A stretch of 64,000 nucleotides of DNA from CAVPFA01 sp963703655 (GTDB taxonomy: Bacteria > Actinomycetota > Acidimicrobiia > Acidimicrobiales > Bog-793): the NCBI GenBank assembly GCA_963703655.1, contig CAVPFA010000003.1, positions 1,302,001 to 1,366,000 on the forward strand, in the 5' to 3' direction. The notes beneath the pieces were generated by a model. The model saw only the letters and a list, made by a program, of their open reading frames with translations, had not been told where the DNA came from and made no database searches. Both the position numbers and the translations under genes were made by a program. Position 1 is the first letter of the stretch. Each line of letters begins with the position of its first letter. Shown piece by piece: positions 25,318 through 34,560 of the stretch.

Positions 25318-28152
25318 ATGACGTTGCTCAAGGAGCACGACCTCGGAACGCCAGCCCGCCAAGGTCCGGCGGTAGTGGAACTGGAGATCGACGGGCTGGC
25401 GGTGACGGTGCCCGCCGGCACCTCGGTCATGCGCGCAGCCGGGCTCGCGGGTGTCGACGTGCCCAAGCTGTGCGCGACCGACAGCCTTGCTGCGTTCGGC
25501 TCTTGTCGCCTCTGCCTCGTCGAGATCGCCGGCCGCCGCGGCACTCCCGCGTCGTGCACGACTCCGGTGGAGGCGGGTATGAAGGTCGCCACCCAGACGC
25601 CACGCTTGGAGAAGCTCCGCCGTGGCGTGATGGAGCTGTACATCTCTGACCATCCGCTCGACTGCCTCACCTGCGCGGCAAACGGGGACTGCGAGCTGCA
25701 GGACATGGCGGGCGCCGTCGGCCTTCGCGACGTCCGCTACGGCTACGCCGGCGACAACCACCTCGACGTCGAGAAGGACGAGAGCAACCCCTATTTCACC
25801 TTCGACGGCTCGAAGTGCATCGTCTGCTCGCGCTGCGTGCGGGCGTGCGAGGAGACACAGGGGACCTTCGCGCTCACGATCGCAGGGCGCGGCTTCGGCT
25901 CGAAGGTCATGCCGGGGCCCGGTAACTTCCTCGGGTCCGAATGCGTCTCGTGCGGAGCGTGCGTACAGGTGTGCCCGACGGCGACGCTCGAGGAGAAGAC
26001 CGTCATAAACCTGGGCGTGCCGAAACGCACCGTGCTCACGACCTGCGCGTACTGCGGGGTGGGCTGCACGTTCAAGGCCGAGATGCGCGGTGACGAGGTC
26101 GTCCGCATGGTGCCCTACAAGGACGGTGGGGCGAACGAGGGTCATTCGTGCGTGAAGGGCCGTTTTGCTTGGGGCTATGCCACGCACAAGGAGCGTGTGC
26201 TCAGTCCCATGGTCCGCGAGGCCATCACCGACCCGTGGAGGACGGTGAGCTGGGACGAGGCCATCCAACACACCGCGCATCGCTTGCGGTCGATCCAGGC
26301 GCGCCACGGCGTCGGCGCCATCGGCGGGATCACGTCCTCGCGCTGCACCAACGAAGAGGTGTTCGTCGTGCAGAAGATGGTGAGGGCCGCCTTCGGCAAC
26401 AACAACGTCGACACGTGCGCGCGGGTGTGCCACTCCCCGACCGGTTTCGGCCTGAAGCAGACCTTCGGCACATCGGCCGGCACGCAGGACTTCAAGTCAG
26501 TCGAGAGCTGTGACGTCATGGTCGTCATCGGGGCGAACCCGACCGAGGCGCACCCGGTCTTCGCGTCCCGGATGAAGCGCAGGCTCCGGGAGGGCGCCAA
26601 GCTCGTCGTGATCGACCCGCGCCGCATCGACCTCGTGCGCTCACCTCACGTCGAGGCGAGTTACCACCTGCAGCTGAGCCCCGGGACCAACGTGGCCGTG
26701 GTCAACGCTCTCGCTCACGTCGTGGTCACCGAGGATCTCGTGGACCACGAATTCGTGGCGGAGCGCTGCGAGCCGGACGACTTCGCGAGATGGGCCGCGT
26801 TCATCTCCGCTCCCGAGTACAGCCCCGAGGCGACCGAGCAGATCACCGGCGTGCCGGCACCGGACCTGCGCGCAGCCGCACGCCTGTATGCATCGGCCGG
26901 CAACGCCGCCATCTACTACGGGCTGGGCGTCACCGAGCACAGCCAGGGCTCGACCATGGTCATGGGCATGGCGAACCTCGCCATGGTGACCGGCAACATC
27001 GGTCGGGAGGGTGTCGGCGTCAACCCGCTCCGGGGCCAGAACAACGTGCAGGGCTCTTGCGACATGGGCTCGTTCCCGCACGAGTTCTCGGGCTACCGCC
27101 ACGTGTCCGACACGACGGTGCGCCACCTGTTCGAGGAGCTCTGGGGACGCCCGCTCGACTCCGAGCCCGGGCTGCGCATCCCGAACATGTTCGACGGCGC
27201 CATCGAGGGGACGTTCAAGGCCCTCTACGTCCAGGGCGAGGACATCGCGCAGTCCGATCCGAATACCCATCACGTCCAGGCGGCGCTGGCGTCGCTCGAG
27301 CTGTGCATCGTGCAGGACCTGTTCCTGAACGAGACCTCCAAGTTCGCACACGTGTTCTTGCCCGGGACGTCGTTTCTCGAAAAGGACGGGACGTTCACCA
27401 ACGCCGAGCGGCGCGTCAACCGGGTGAGGCCGGTCATGGCCCCGAAGAACGGCAAGCAGGAATGGCAGGTGGTCTGCGAGCTCGCCACGGCGATGGGCTA
27501 CCCGATGAGCTACGAGCGCTCCAGCGAGATCATGGACGAGATAGCGGCGACGACGCCGACCTTCGCCGGCGTGTCGTTCGCGATGCTCGACGAGGTCGGG
27601 AGCGTCCAGTGGCCTTGCAACGAGGCCGCGCCTCTCGGGACACCGGTCATGCACATCGACAAGTTCGTGCGCGGCAAGGGCCGATTCGTCGAGACCCCCT
27701 TCGTCCCGACTGAGGAGCGGACGAACCGGCGCTACCCGCTCATCCTCACGACCGGACGGATTCTGTCCCAGTACAACGTCGGCGCCCAGACGCGAAGGAC
27801 CGAGAACGTGACCTGGCATCCCGAGGACCTGCTCGAGATCCACCCGTACGACGCCGAAGAACGCGGGATCGTCGACGGGGGTTGGGTGGCGCTCGCGAGC
27901 CGGTCGGGCGAGACCGAGCTTCGTGCGCAGATCACCGACCGCGTGCCTCAGGGGGTCGTGTACACGACGTTTCACCACCCCGTGACCGGGGCGAACGTCG
28001 TGACCACCGAGCATTCGGACTGGGCGACGAATTGCCCGGAGTACAAGGTGACCGCGGTCCAGGTTCGGGCACGCATGCACGCGACGACGAGCTCGGAGGC
28101 CACGAGCATCCCCTCGGACCAGGTCTCTGCCGACGTCCCTGCGCTCCGCTAG
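25318..28152 (+). CDS. fdsA: NAD-dependent formate dehydrogenase catalytic (alpha) subunit, Mo-bisPGD
   Basis: 944 aa: N-terminal [2Fe-2S] domain (SCRLCLVEI), a His-Cys3 cluster (HPLDCLTCAANGDCELQ), two [4Fe-4S] motifs (CIVCSRCVRACEETQG, CVSCGACVQVCP), then the molybdoenzyme domain opened by CAYCGVGCTFKAE. The metal-ligand site ARVCHSPTG has Cys where E. coli FdhF has Sec, so no selenocysteine machinery is required. The following His and the C-terminal Mo-dinucleotide-binding domain (RILSQYNVGAQTRRTENV) are present. Oxidises formate to CO2 in the cytoplasm, reducing NAD+ via FdsB/FdsG; some homologues run in reverse. ATG 25318 follows GAGGAGGCC. Confidence 0.95.
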   Translation: MTLLKEHDLGTPARQGPAVVELEIDGLAVTVPAGTSVMRAAGLAGVDVPKLCATDSLAAFGSCRLCLVEIAGRRGTPASCTTPVEAGMKVATQTPRLEKLRRGVMELYISDHPLDCLTCAANGDCELQDMAGAVGLRDVRYGYAGDNHLDVEKDESNPYFTFDGSKCIVCSRCVRACEETQGTFALTIAGRGFGSKVMPGPGNFLGSECVSCGACVQVCPTATLEEKTVINLGVPKRTVLTTCAYCGVGCTFKAEMRGDEVVRMVPYKDGGANEGHSCVKGRFAWGYATHKERVLSPMVREAITDPWRTVSWDEAIQHTAHRLRSIQARHGVGAIGGITSSRCTNEEVFVVQKMVRAAFGNNNVDTCARVCHSPTGFGLKQTFGTSAGTQDFKSVESCDVMVVIGANPTEAHPVFASRMKRRLREGAKLVVIDPRRIDLVRSPHVEASYHLQLSPGTNVAVVNALAHVVVTEDLVDHEFVAERCEPDDFARWAAFISAPEYSPEATEQITGVPAPDLRAAARLYASAGNAAIYYGLGVTEHSQGSTMVMGMANLAMVTGNIGREGVGVNPLRGQNNVQGSCDMGSFPHEFSGYRHVSDTTVRHLFEELWGRPLDSEPGLRIPNMFDGAIEGTFKALYVQGEDIAQSDPNTHHVQAALASLELCIVQDLFLNETSKFAHVFLPGTSFLEKDGTFTNAERRVNRVRPVMAPKNGKQEWQVVCELATAMGYPMSYERSSEIMDEIAATTPTFAGVSFAMLDEVGSVQWPCNEAAPLGTPVMHIDKFVRGKGRFVETPFVPTEERTNRRYPLILTTGRILSQYNVGAQTRRTENVTWHPEDLLEIHPYDAEERGIVDGGWVALASRSGETELRAQITDRVPQGVVYTTFHHPVTGANVVTTEHSDWATNCPEYKVTAVQVRARMHATTSSEATSIPSDQVSADVPALR

Positions 28153-28162
28153 GAGCCGGCAG

Positions 28163-28378
28163 GTGGTGAGGGCGGATCTGACGCGCATGGCGAACCAGAT
28201 CGCGGCGAATTTCCGCCACCATCCTCGAGACCAGGCCGCCGCCGAAGTCGCGAACCACATCCGGATGTTCTGGCCTCCGCTGATGCGCGCCGAGCTTCTC
28301 GACAACATCGACGACGGCGCGTTCGACCCGCTCGTCGTTGCGGCCGCCGGCCTCCTCCGGGAGGCGTCCCCGGCTTGA
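28163..28378 (+). CDS. fdsD: Formate dehydrogenase delta subunit (FdsD)
   Basis: 71 aa, GTG start 11 bases after fdsA with AGGAG upstream. MANQIAANFRHHPRDQAAAE followed by VANHIRMFWPPLMRAELL is the FdsD signature; FdsD is a small subunit needed for activity or stability in Rhodobacter/Cupriavidus-type enzymes. It completes the order fdsG-B-A-D. Downstream, fdhD converges on it after 30 bases. Confidence 0.9.
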   Translation: MVRADLTRMANQIAANFRHHPRDQAAAEVANHIRMFWPPLMRAELLDNIDDGAFDPLVVAAAGLLREASPA

Positions 28379-28408
28379 CCTACGCCGAGGCACCCGCCGT
28401 GGCTGGGC

Positions 28409-29306
28409 TCAAGCCCTGAAATCCACCCGCTCGGGGTGGCAGTAGACGTTGAACTTGTCGCCCCGGAGGAAACCGACCACGGTCATCCCGAGACGCTCGC
28501 CCGCCTCGATGGCAAGACTCGAAGGCGCAGAGACTGCACACGTTATGGGGATGCCGGCAACCGCCGCCTTCTGGACGATCTCGAAACTGACCCGTCCCGA
28601 CACCATCAACACCCGCTCACTCAAGGGCAGCGCGCCGGCGAGAAGACCATGGCCGACGAGCTTGTCCACGGCGTTGTGGCGTCCGACGTCCTCGCGTGCC
28701 GCGACGATGTGACCGTCGGGATCGAACAGCGCTGCGGCGTGCAAGCCCCCGGTCTGCTCGAAGATGCGCTGGGTTCGGCTCAGCTCGTCGGGCAGCGAGA
28801 TGATGGTCGAGCGCGCGACGACCGGTCCGGGCGCGATGACTGGACAGCTGATCTCCACCTGATCCAGGGAGGCCTTCCCACAGATCCCACAACTCGAGGA
28901 CAGCGAAGAAGTGCCGCTCGGCAAAGTCCGGGGTGAACGGCACAGTGAGGTCAACGGTCACGACGTTGTAGTGCTGATGTTCCGGGGCGACGTCGCAGTA
29001 GCGGATGCCCGCGATCTCGCGGCGGTCGTGGACCAGGGCCTCGGTCACGAGGAACCCCGCCGCGAGCTCGAAGTCGTTGCCCGGCGTGCGCATCGTCACC
29101 GCGACGTTCACGGGCTCCTGGTGCAGGCCGCGAACCTGGATCGCCATGGGCTCCTCGGTCGCGAGCCGGTCCGGGCGCGCGGTGCGGCTGGCGGCTGCGC
29201 TCGTCGTCAGCACCCGGACAGGAGTCGTCGTACGACGCACGGCCCGAGGAAGCGGCGACTTCGCTGCCGACTGGAAGTCCTCGGCTGCCAGTTCGGTCAC
29301 GCTCAA
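28409..29306 (-). CDS. fdhD: Formate dehydrogenase accessory sulfurtransferase FdhD, frame-broken as read
   Basis: The N-terminal half (to AERHFFAV) and C-terminal half (SSCGICGKASLDQV through VYCHPERVDFRA) lie in adjacent frames. Removing one base at 28898-28899 joins them as HFFAVSSCGICGKAS, the family's CxxC motif. FdhD passes sulfur from IscS to the molybdenum cofactor of formate dehydrogenase. Other family blocks are present: LATEEPMAIQV, NDFELAAGFLVTEALV, AAREDVGRHNAVDKLVG. About 298 aa when joined. It converges on the fds operon and diverges from a molybdenum-linked DUF6457 gene. The break is most likely an inserted base in the assembly. Confidence 0.85.
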
Positions 29307-29346
29307 AAGCTTAACCAGCCTGCAATCGTAGCTAGGCTCGGCGCTC

Positions 29347-29589
29347 GTGGCCCTGACGATGCACGACTGGCTCGAGCGCTACGCGGCGGAGCTGGGAACC
29401 ACGCTTCCGGGCGACGAGGAGATCGAGAATCTTCTCGCCCTCGCCGGCACGGCTGCGCATGCCTCCGAGAGAACTGCAGCTCCCATATCCTGTTTTCTCG
29501 TCGCCCGCGCCGGCGTCAGCGTCGGTGACGCACTCGCGATCGCGAGGCGCCTGGCGGCCGAACTCGAGGACGAGCCACCGGCCCCTTGA
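29347..29589 (+). CDS. DUF6457 small protein, molybdenum-cofactor-associated
   Basis: 80 aa, GTG start (ATG 29359 is also possible). MHDWLERYAAELGTT and LLALAGTAAHASERTAAPIS match the small helical protein often found beside, or fused to, mobA and fdhD genes in Actinobacteria. There is no catalytic motif; a role in molybdenum-cofactor handling is inferred only from such neighbourhoods. It is divergent from fdhD with 40 bases between, so a shared promoter region is likely. Confidence 0.7.
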   Translation: MALTMHDWLERYAAELGTTLPGDEEIENLLALAGTAAHASERTAAPISCFLVARAGVSVGDALAIARRLAAELEDEPPAP

Positions 29590-29669
29590 GCCAGCGCCCG
29601 AGCTGGCGTCTGACACCGATACAGTTCTCGCCTGCCGCCGGCTTGGTCGCTCTGCTGTCGTGCCCGGGC

Positions 29670-30779
29670 CTAGTAGACCCACACCTCCGAGCCGATGGGC
29701 GCGATGTTGTTCGCCCAGATCCAGTCGATCGCCTCGTTGCTCACCCGAACGCAGCCGTGCGAGACCGGAACAGGCGGCACGTACGAGTCACCGTGGATGG
29801 CGAATCCGCTGTCGAAGAACCTGGGACGCCACAGCGCGCCGAGCGAGTCGACGTCCAGGCCGTCGATCACCGCATAGATGTTGAAGACCCCGCTCGGCGT
29901 GATGGCAACAGACGTCACACCCTGGTCGGTGTAGGTGTAGCCGCCACCTGTGGAGGTGTTGAGCGTGTATGCGAGCTTGCCTCCTCGGATGACCATGAGG
30001 AGATCGTCCTCGAGGTCCACCTCTATCAGGTTGCCGGAGGCAGCCCTAGGCTTGGGAACGACCCCGTCTGCCAGTGCCGCAGCCGTCTTCCCGCCGACGA
30101 CGCCGTCACGAGGAGCACCGGCGGCCTTCTGGAGCGCCCACACGGCCTGCTGGGTCGAGTCCCCGAACGTACCGTCGGGAGTCCCCAGCCAGTAGCCGAG
30201 CTTGACGAGCTGCGACTGGAGGGCGCGGACTCTCGGACCCGTGTCGCCGTATTGCAGGCCGACGCCCACCTCGGTTCCGGTCTGCCATATCTCCGTCTTC
30301 ACCGGCGAGTAGACGACCAGGTTGCCGTCGTTCTGGAGCCTGAGGTAGTAGGCACTTTTGCCGCCACGGGCCGACTGCGAGCTCCAGAGCGCGCGACGAC
30401 CCTGGTAGACGACGAAGTTCCCGTCGGTCTGCAAGATGGCGAAGTCCCCGGGGTGGTGGGGCGTGCGTGAGGCCCAGATCGCCTTGCCCTCCCAGTAGAG
30501 GACGAGGTTCCCGTCGGTCTGCATGTCGAGCGAGTAGACGCCGTTGGGCGAGGTTAGAGAAGAGCCGTCGTGAAGGCTTGCGCCGGCAAGCAACAGCGAC
30601 GGGGACGAGCTGGCCCTGGACGATCTGGCGGAGCCGTTGAGCGTGGCCGCACCGCTAGCCGTCGGCAGCGCCAGCACGAGGGCGAGGCCCGACAGGGCCA
30701 ACACTCTCGTCACGGTCCACGTCAGGAACGCTCCGCCGCCCCGTTCCCGTCGACTTGAAAACTCGGAACCGACTCGCAT
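29670..30779 (-). CDS. Secreted L,D-transpeptidase with bulb-type lectin and PG-binding domains
   Basis: 369 aa: a signal-type N-terminus (about 20-45, VLALSGLALVLALPTASGAA), then three beta-prism strands with the B-lectin motif Q-x-D-x-N-x-V-x-Y (MQTDGNLVLYW, LQTDGNFVVYQ, LQNDGNLVVYS), a PG_binding_1 domain (GDTGPRVRALQSQLVKLGYW, DGTFGDSTQQAV), and a YkuD domain with HGDSYVPPVPVSHGCVRVSN, where His and Cys are catalytic. It would form 3-3 cross-links or attach ligands to peptidoglycan. The lectin module on an L,D-transpeptidase is unusual and suggests targeting to mannose-type cell-wall glycans. Single gene on this strand. Confidence 0.88.
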   Translation of the reverse strand: MRVGSEFSSRRERGGGAFLTWTVTRVLALSGLALVLALPTASGAATLNGSARSSRASSSPSLLLAGASLHDGSSLTSPNGVYSLDMQTDGNLVLYWEGKAIWASRTPHHPGDFAILQTDGNFVVYQGRRALWSSQSARGGKSAYYLRLQNDGNLVVYSPVKTEIWQTGTEVGVGLQYGDTGPRVRALQSQLVKLGYWLGTPDGTFGDSTQQAVWALQKAAGAPRDGVVGGKTAAALADGVVPKPRAASGNLIEVDLEDDLLMVIRGGKLAYTLNTSTGGGYTYTDQGVTSVAITPSGVFNIYAVIDGLDVDSLGALWRPRFFDSGFAIHGDSYVPPVPVSHGCVRVSNEAIDWIWANNIAPIGSEVWVY

Positions 30780-30913
30780 GCAACCCCTCCGAACGCTCCA
30801 CGGCTCTCACCTGGACGCACGACGAGTGCGCACGTCCCCGAGATCGTAAACGCAATTCGGGCCCCGTGTCGTACGCGCCCGCGAGCTCGTGAGCACGTGT
30901 GGGTCCGCGGGCT

Positions 30914-31897
30914 TCACCGCACGAACGGGGGTACGTCGCCGGAGAGGGCGTCGGCCACGATCGGCGCATCGCAGCGCATGATCTCAGCGGGGATCTCGCC
31001 CACGCCGAAGTACCCCGATCCCGTGATCTCGAGCGGGTCCACAGCGGCCGGCTCGCCGTCAACGACCTCGGCCGAGAACACGACCGCCGTCACCTGGATC
31101 CGATCGCCGTCCGGATAGGTGTGAACCTGGTCCCGAGGATCGCTGTAGACGCCGAACAGCCCTGTGACCTCGATGGCGAGCCCCGTCTCCTCCCGGCACT
31201 CGCGCACCGCGCAGGCGGCCCAGGACTCCCCCGGCTCGAGCCGGCCGCCGGGCAGGCACCAGGTGCCGTCGTCGGCGCGTTTCACGAGGAGGAGCCGGCA
31301 GTCACGGTCCCGGATCACGACGCTTGCCGTCGGCACCGGCCTGGCAGCAAGCGGCGCGCCGGCGACCGGTACGAGGGCAAGCCCGAGCTCCAGCTCGTCA
31401 TGAAGCTCGATGCCGTTCTCGGCGACCGGGATCGACGGCTTGAGCCGCCTCGCCCGGTCGACAGCGCCCCTGTCGACCGCGACGATCCGGTAGCCGCGCC
31501 ACGAGTAGAACCCGATCGCGTCGAGATTCGCATTCGTCGTGACCAGCCAGAGCCTGGCAGCGCCGGTCGACCGCGCGATCTGCTCTGCGTGAGCCAGGAG
31601 CGCAGACCCTGTGCCGGCGCCCGGAGCGAGCGCGTCGATCGTGACGACCTCGAGTCCGTCGCGGTCCACCCGATAGATGAGCAGCCCGGTCCGTTGAGGC
31701 TCGCCAGCGCCCGCCACATCCACGGCCACGAGCGCCTCCAGCGCATCGGCATCATGCCAGCGACCTCTGCTGGCGAGCCGCGTCGAGCCCCAGCGCTCGA
31801 CGAGCGTCCGCGTTATCCAGTCGTGGTCGGACGCGACGGCGGTACGGACCACCACGCCGGCGGGACGGACCACTGCCACGCCGTCACGATGCCACAT
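30914..31897 (-). CDS. Fused GNAT acetyltransferase and Nudix hydrolase
   Basis: About 327 aa from ATG 31897 (a longer start at 31963 is possible). The N-terminal half has GNAT motif A (IDALAPGAGTGSALLAHAEQ) and WLVTTNANLDAIGFYSWRGY. The C-terminal half has a Nudix box, GGRLEPGESWAAC followed by AVRECREETGLAIEV. A fusion of an acyltransferase to a nucleoside-diphosphate hydrolase suggests a two-step modification or a regulator-like role; neither substrate is known. It is divergent from metY, with about 180 bases between starts and no riboswitch recognised there. Confidence 0.82.
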   Translation of the reverse strand: MWHRDGVAVVRPAGVVVRTAVASDHDWITRTLVERWGSTRLASRGRWHDADALEALVAVDVAGAGEPQRTGLLIYRVDRDGLEVVTIDALAPGAGTGSALLAHAEQIARSTGAARLWLVTTNANLDAIGFYSWRGYRIVAVDRGAVDRARRLKPSIPVAENGIELHDELELGLALVPVAGAPLAARPVPTASVVIRDRDCRLLLVKRADDGTWCLPGGRLEPGESWAACAVRECREETGLAIEVTGLFGVYSDPRDQVHTYPDGDRIQVTAVVFSAEVVDGEPAAVDPLEITGSGYFGVGEIPAEIMRCDAPIVADALSGDVPPFVR

Positions 31898-32076
31898 ATG
31901 TCGGGCTGACCAGCCCAGCTGCCGGCCGAGCAAACCTCCAGGTCGGCGGGCGCAGGTCGCCAAGACCGGCCGGATACCTGACTTGACCGGTCGGGAATTG
32001 GCCGGTACCGTCGCGTCGCCGGAGCGAGGTCGCGCTACCCGTGCCGGCCGACCCGACGAGCAAGGAGATCGCCTTC

Positions 32077-33376
32077 ATGGCCGACTGGGGTTTCGAGACC
32101 CGACAGATCCACGCCGGAGCGGTGCCCGACCCGACCACCGGGGCTCGGGCCGTGCCGATCTACCAGACGACGAGCTACGTCTTCCGTGACACGGCGCACG
32201 CCGCCGCGCTCTTCGGGCTGGCCGAGCTCGGCAACATCTACACCCGCATCATGAATCCGACCCAGGCGGTCTTCGAGGATCGCATGGCGGCCCTCGAGGG
32301 CGGCGTCGGCGCGCTCGCACTTGCGAGCGGTCAGGCGGCCGAGACGATCGGGCTGCTCAACCTGGCCGAGAACCGCGGGCACGTCGTCTCTTCGGCCTCG
32401 CTGTACGGAGGCACCTACAACCTCCTGCACTACACCTTCCCCAAGCTGGGCGTGGAGGTGAGCTTCATCGACGATCCGGACGATCTCGATGCCTGGCGCG
32501 CAGCTGTCCGGCCCAACACGAGGGCGTTCTACGCCGAGACCATCGGCAACCCGAAAGGTGACGTGCTCGACTTCGAGGGCGTCTCTGCGGTCGCGCACTC
32601 CAACGGCATCCCCCTCGTCATCGACAACACCGTGGCCACTCCCTACCTATGCCAACCGCTCCAACACGGCGCCGACATCGTCGTGTACTCGGCGACGAAG
32701 TTCATCGGAGGCCACGGCACCTCGATCGGCGGCGTCATCGTCGACGGCGGGAAGTTCGACTATGTGGCAAGCGGTCGATTCGCCAACTTCACCGAGCCGG
32801 ACCCGAGCTACCACGGGCTCGTGTTCTCGGAGTTGCCCGAGCCTCTCCGGCCGGCGCAGTACATCTTGAAGGCGCGCCTCCAGTACCTACGCGACATCGG
32901 CGCCGTCGATATCGCCGTTGAACTCGTTCCTCTTCCTGCAGGGGCTCGAGACGTTGAGCCTGCGGATGGAACGCCACGTCGCCAACGCGCTCGCGGTTGC
33001 CAAGTGGCTCGAGGCCCGCGACGAGGTCGAGTGGGTGTACTTCCCCGGGCTCGAGTCGAGCCCATGGCACGCACGGCAGCTGCGGTACCTCCCGAACGGC
33101 GGCGGCGCAATCCTCGCCTTCGGGATCAAGGGCGGCAAAGAGGCAGGGAGTCGCTTCATCGAGGGGCTGGAGCTCTTCAGCCATCTCGCCAACGTCGGCG
33201 ACGTCCGGAGCCTGGCGATCCACCCCGCGACGACGACGCACTCGCAGCTGACCGAGGCCGAGCAGGCAACGGCGGGCGTCACCCCGGACCTGGTCCGCCT
33301 GTGCATCGGGATCGAGACCCTCGACGACATCCTCGCGGATCTGGACGCGGGCTTCCGATCCGCCAAGGGCGCCTGA
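32077..33376 (+). CDS. metY: O-acetylhomoserine sulfhydrylase / cystathionine gamma-synthase family PLP enzyme, frame-broken as read
   Basis: Start ATG 32077 (MADWGFETRQIHAGAVPDPT) with AAGGAG 10 bases upstream. TSYVFRDTAHAAALFGLAEL, YTRIMNPTQAVFEDRMAALE and YSATKFIGGHGTSIGGV (PLP Lys in SATKF) mark a MetY-type Cys/Met-metabolism PLP enzyme. The C-terminal part (NSFLFLQGLETLSLRMERHV) is one frame on; removing the C at 32907 gives GAVISPLNSFLFLQG and a full protein of about 432 aa. It makes homocysteine from O-acetylhomoserine and sulfide. metX follows directly. The broken frame is probably an assembly error; the gene is otherwise intact. Confidence 0.88.
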
Positions 33377-33389
33377 GCTGGGCGTTGTC

Positions 33390-34533
33390 ATGATCGACGC
33401 CCCGGTCACCGGGGCCTGGCGGCCGGGAGACCCTCCCGGCCGGCGAAACTTCGTGACGCTGTTTCGCAACGGGCGCGATCACAAGAGCGGCCTCGACCTG
33501 GAAGCAGGTGGTCACCTGCCGGAAGTCACGGTCGCCTACGAGACCTGGGGAGAGCTCGACGCGGGCGCATCGAACGCCGTCCTCGTCCTGCACGCGCTGA
33601 GCGGCGACTCCCACGCCGACAGGACCGGTCGAACCGGGGCATCCGAGCCCGGGCTGGTGGGGCGCGATCATCGGGCCTGGTGCGCCGATCGACACCGACC
33701 GCTACTTCGTCGTGTGCCCGAACGTTCTCGGAGGCTGCCAGGGGACGACCGGCCCGAGCTCCATCGCGCGGGACGGGAGGCCGTACGGCTCCCGTTTCCC
33801 CGTCGTGACCGTGAAGGATCAAGTTGCCGTCGAGCACGCCCTCGCGGCTGAGCTTGGCATCGACGCCTGGTACGCCGTGGTCGGCGGCTCGATGGGCGGG
33901 ATGCGGGCCCTGCAGTGGGCCGTGGACTTCCCCGGCGCCGTCGAGCGGGCGGTCGTGGTCGCCATCGGCGTCGCCGCGAGCGCCGAGCAGATCGCGCTCT
34001 GCTGGTTGCAGAGCCAAGCGATCCGTCTCGACCCCGACTTCCGCGACGGCGACTACTACGACGCGAAGCGCGGCCCGTTGGCCGGCCTCGCGGTCGCCCG
34101 GGCGATCGGGCAAGTGAGCTACCGGAGCGAGTTGGAGCTTCAACTACGGTTCGGGAACACCCCCCAAAGAGACGAGGTACCCCTCGACAGCGGGCGATAC
34201 GCGGTCGAGTCCTACCTCGAGCACCACGGCGAGAAGCTCGTCGCCCGGTTCGATGCCAATACCTACCTGGTCCTCAGCCTCGCCATGAACCATCACGACC
34301 TCGGCCGCGGCTACGGGGGGGCCGAAGCGGCGCTCTCCCGGGTCCGCGCGCGGGTGACCGTCGCCGGGATCTCGTCGGACCGCCTCTACCCCCTGCGCCT
34401 TCAGCGGGAGCTCGCGCAGCTGATCCCTGGTGCGAGCCAGGTGCAAGTGATCGACTCGCTCGTCGGCCACGACGGGTTCCTCGTCGAGGGCGAGGCTGTG
34501 GGCGCGGTGATCAGACAGGCGCTCGACCCTTAG
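33390..34533 (+). CDS. metX: Homoserine O-acetyltransferase, frame-broken as read
   Basis: Alpha/beta-hydrolase acyltransferase. The N-terminal part has VAYETWGELDAGASNAVLVL and LHALSGDSHAD; the C-terminal part has DRYFVVCPNVLGGCQGTTGP, nucleophile elbow GGSMGGMRALQW (Ser), a late Asp in SSDRLYPL and His in VGHDGFLVE. Removing one G from GGGG at 33636-33639 joins the halves through RTGHPSPGWWGAIIGPGAP, giving about 380 aa. It acetylates L-homoserine with acetyl-CoA to feed MetY. Begins 14 bases after metY. The single edit sits on a homopolymer, so a sequencing error is likely. Confidence 0.9.
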
Positions 34534-34560
34534 AAACCTCGGCGGCGTCGTCGCGGCCGT

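Noticed and set aside
26401..26460. Selenocysteine site in formate dehydrogenase
   Set aside because: The active-site codon reads Cys (TGC) in ARVCHSPT; no TGA and no SECIS-like need.
31898..32076. Possible SAM riboswitch upstream of metY
   Set aside because: I could not fit the conserved cores of SAM-I, SAM-II or SAM-IV classes; only ordinary GC-rich text is seen. A covariance-model search would settle it.
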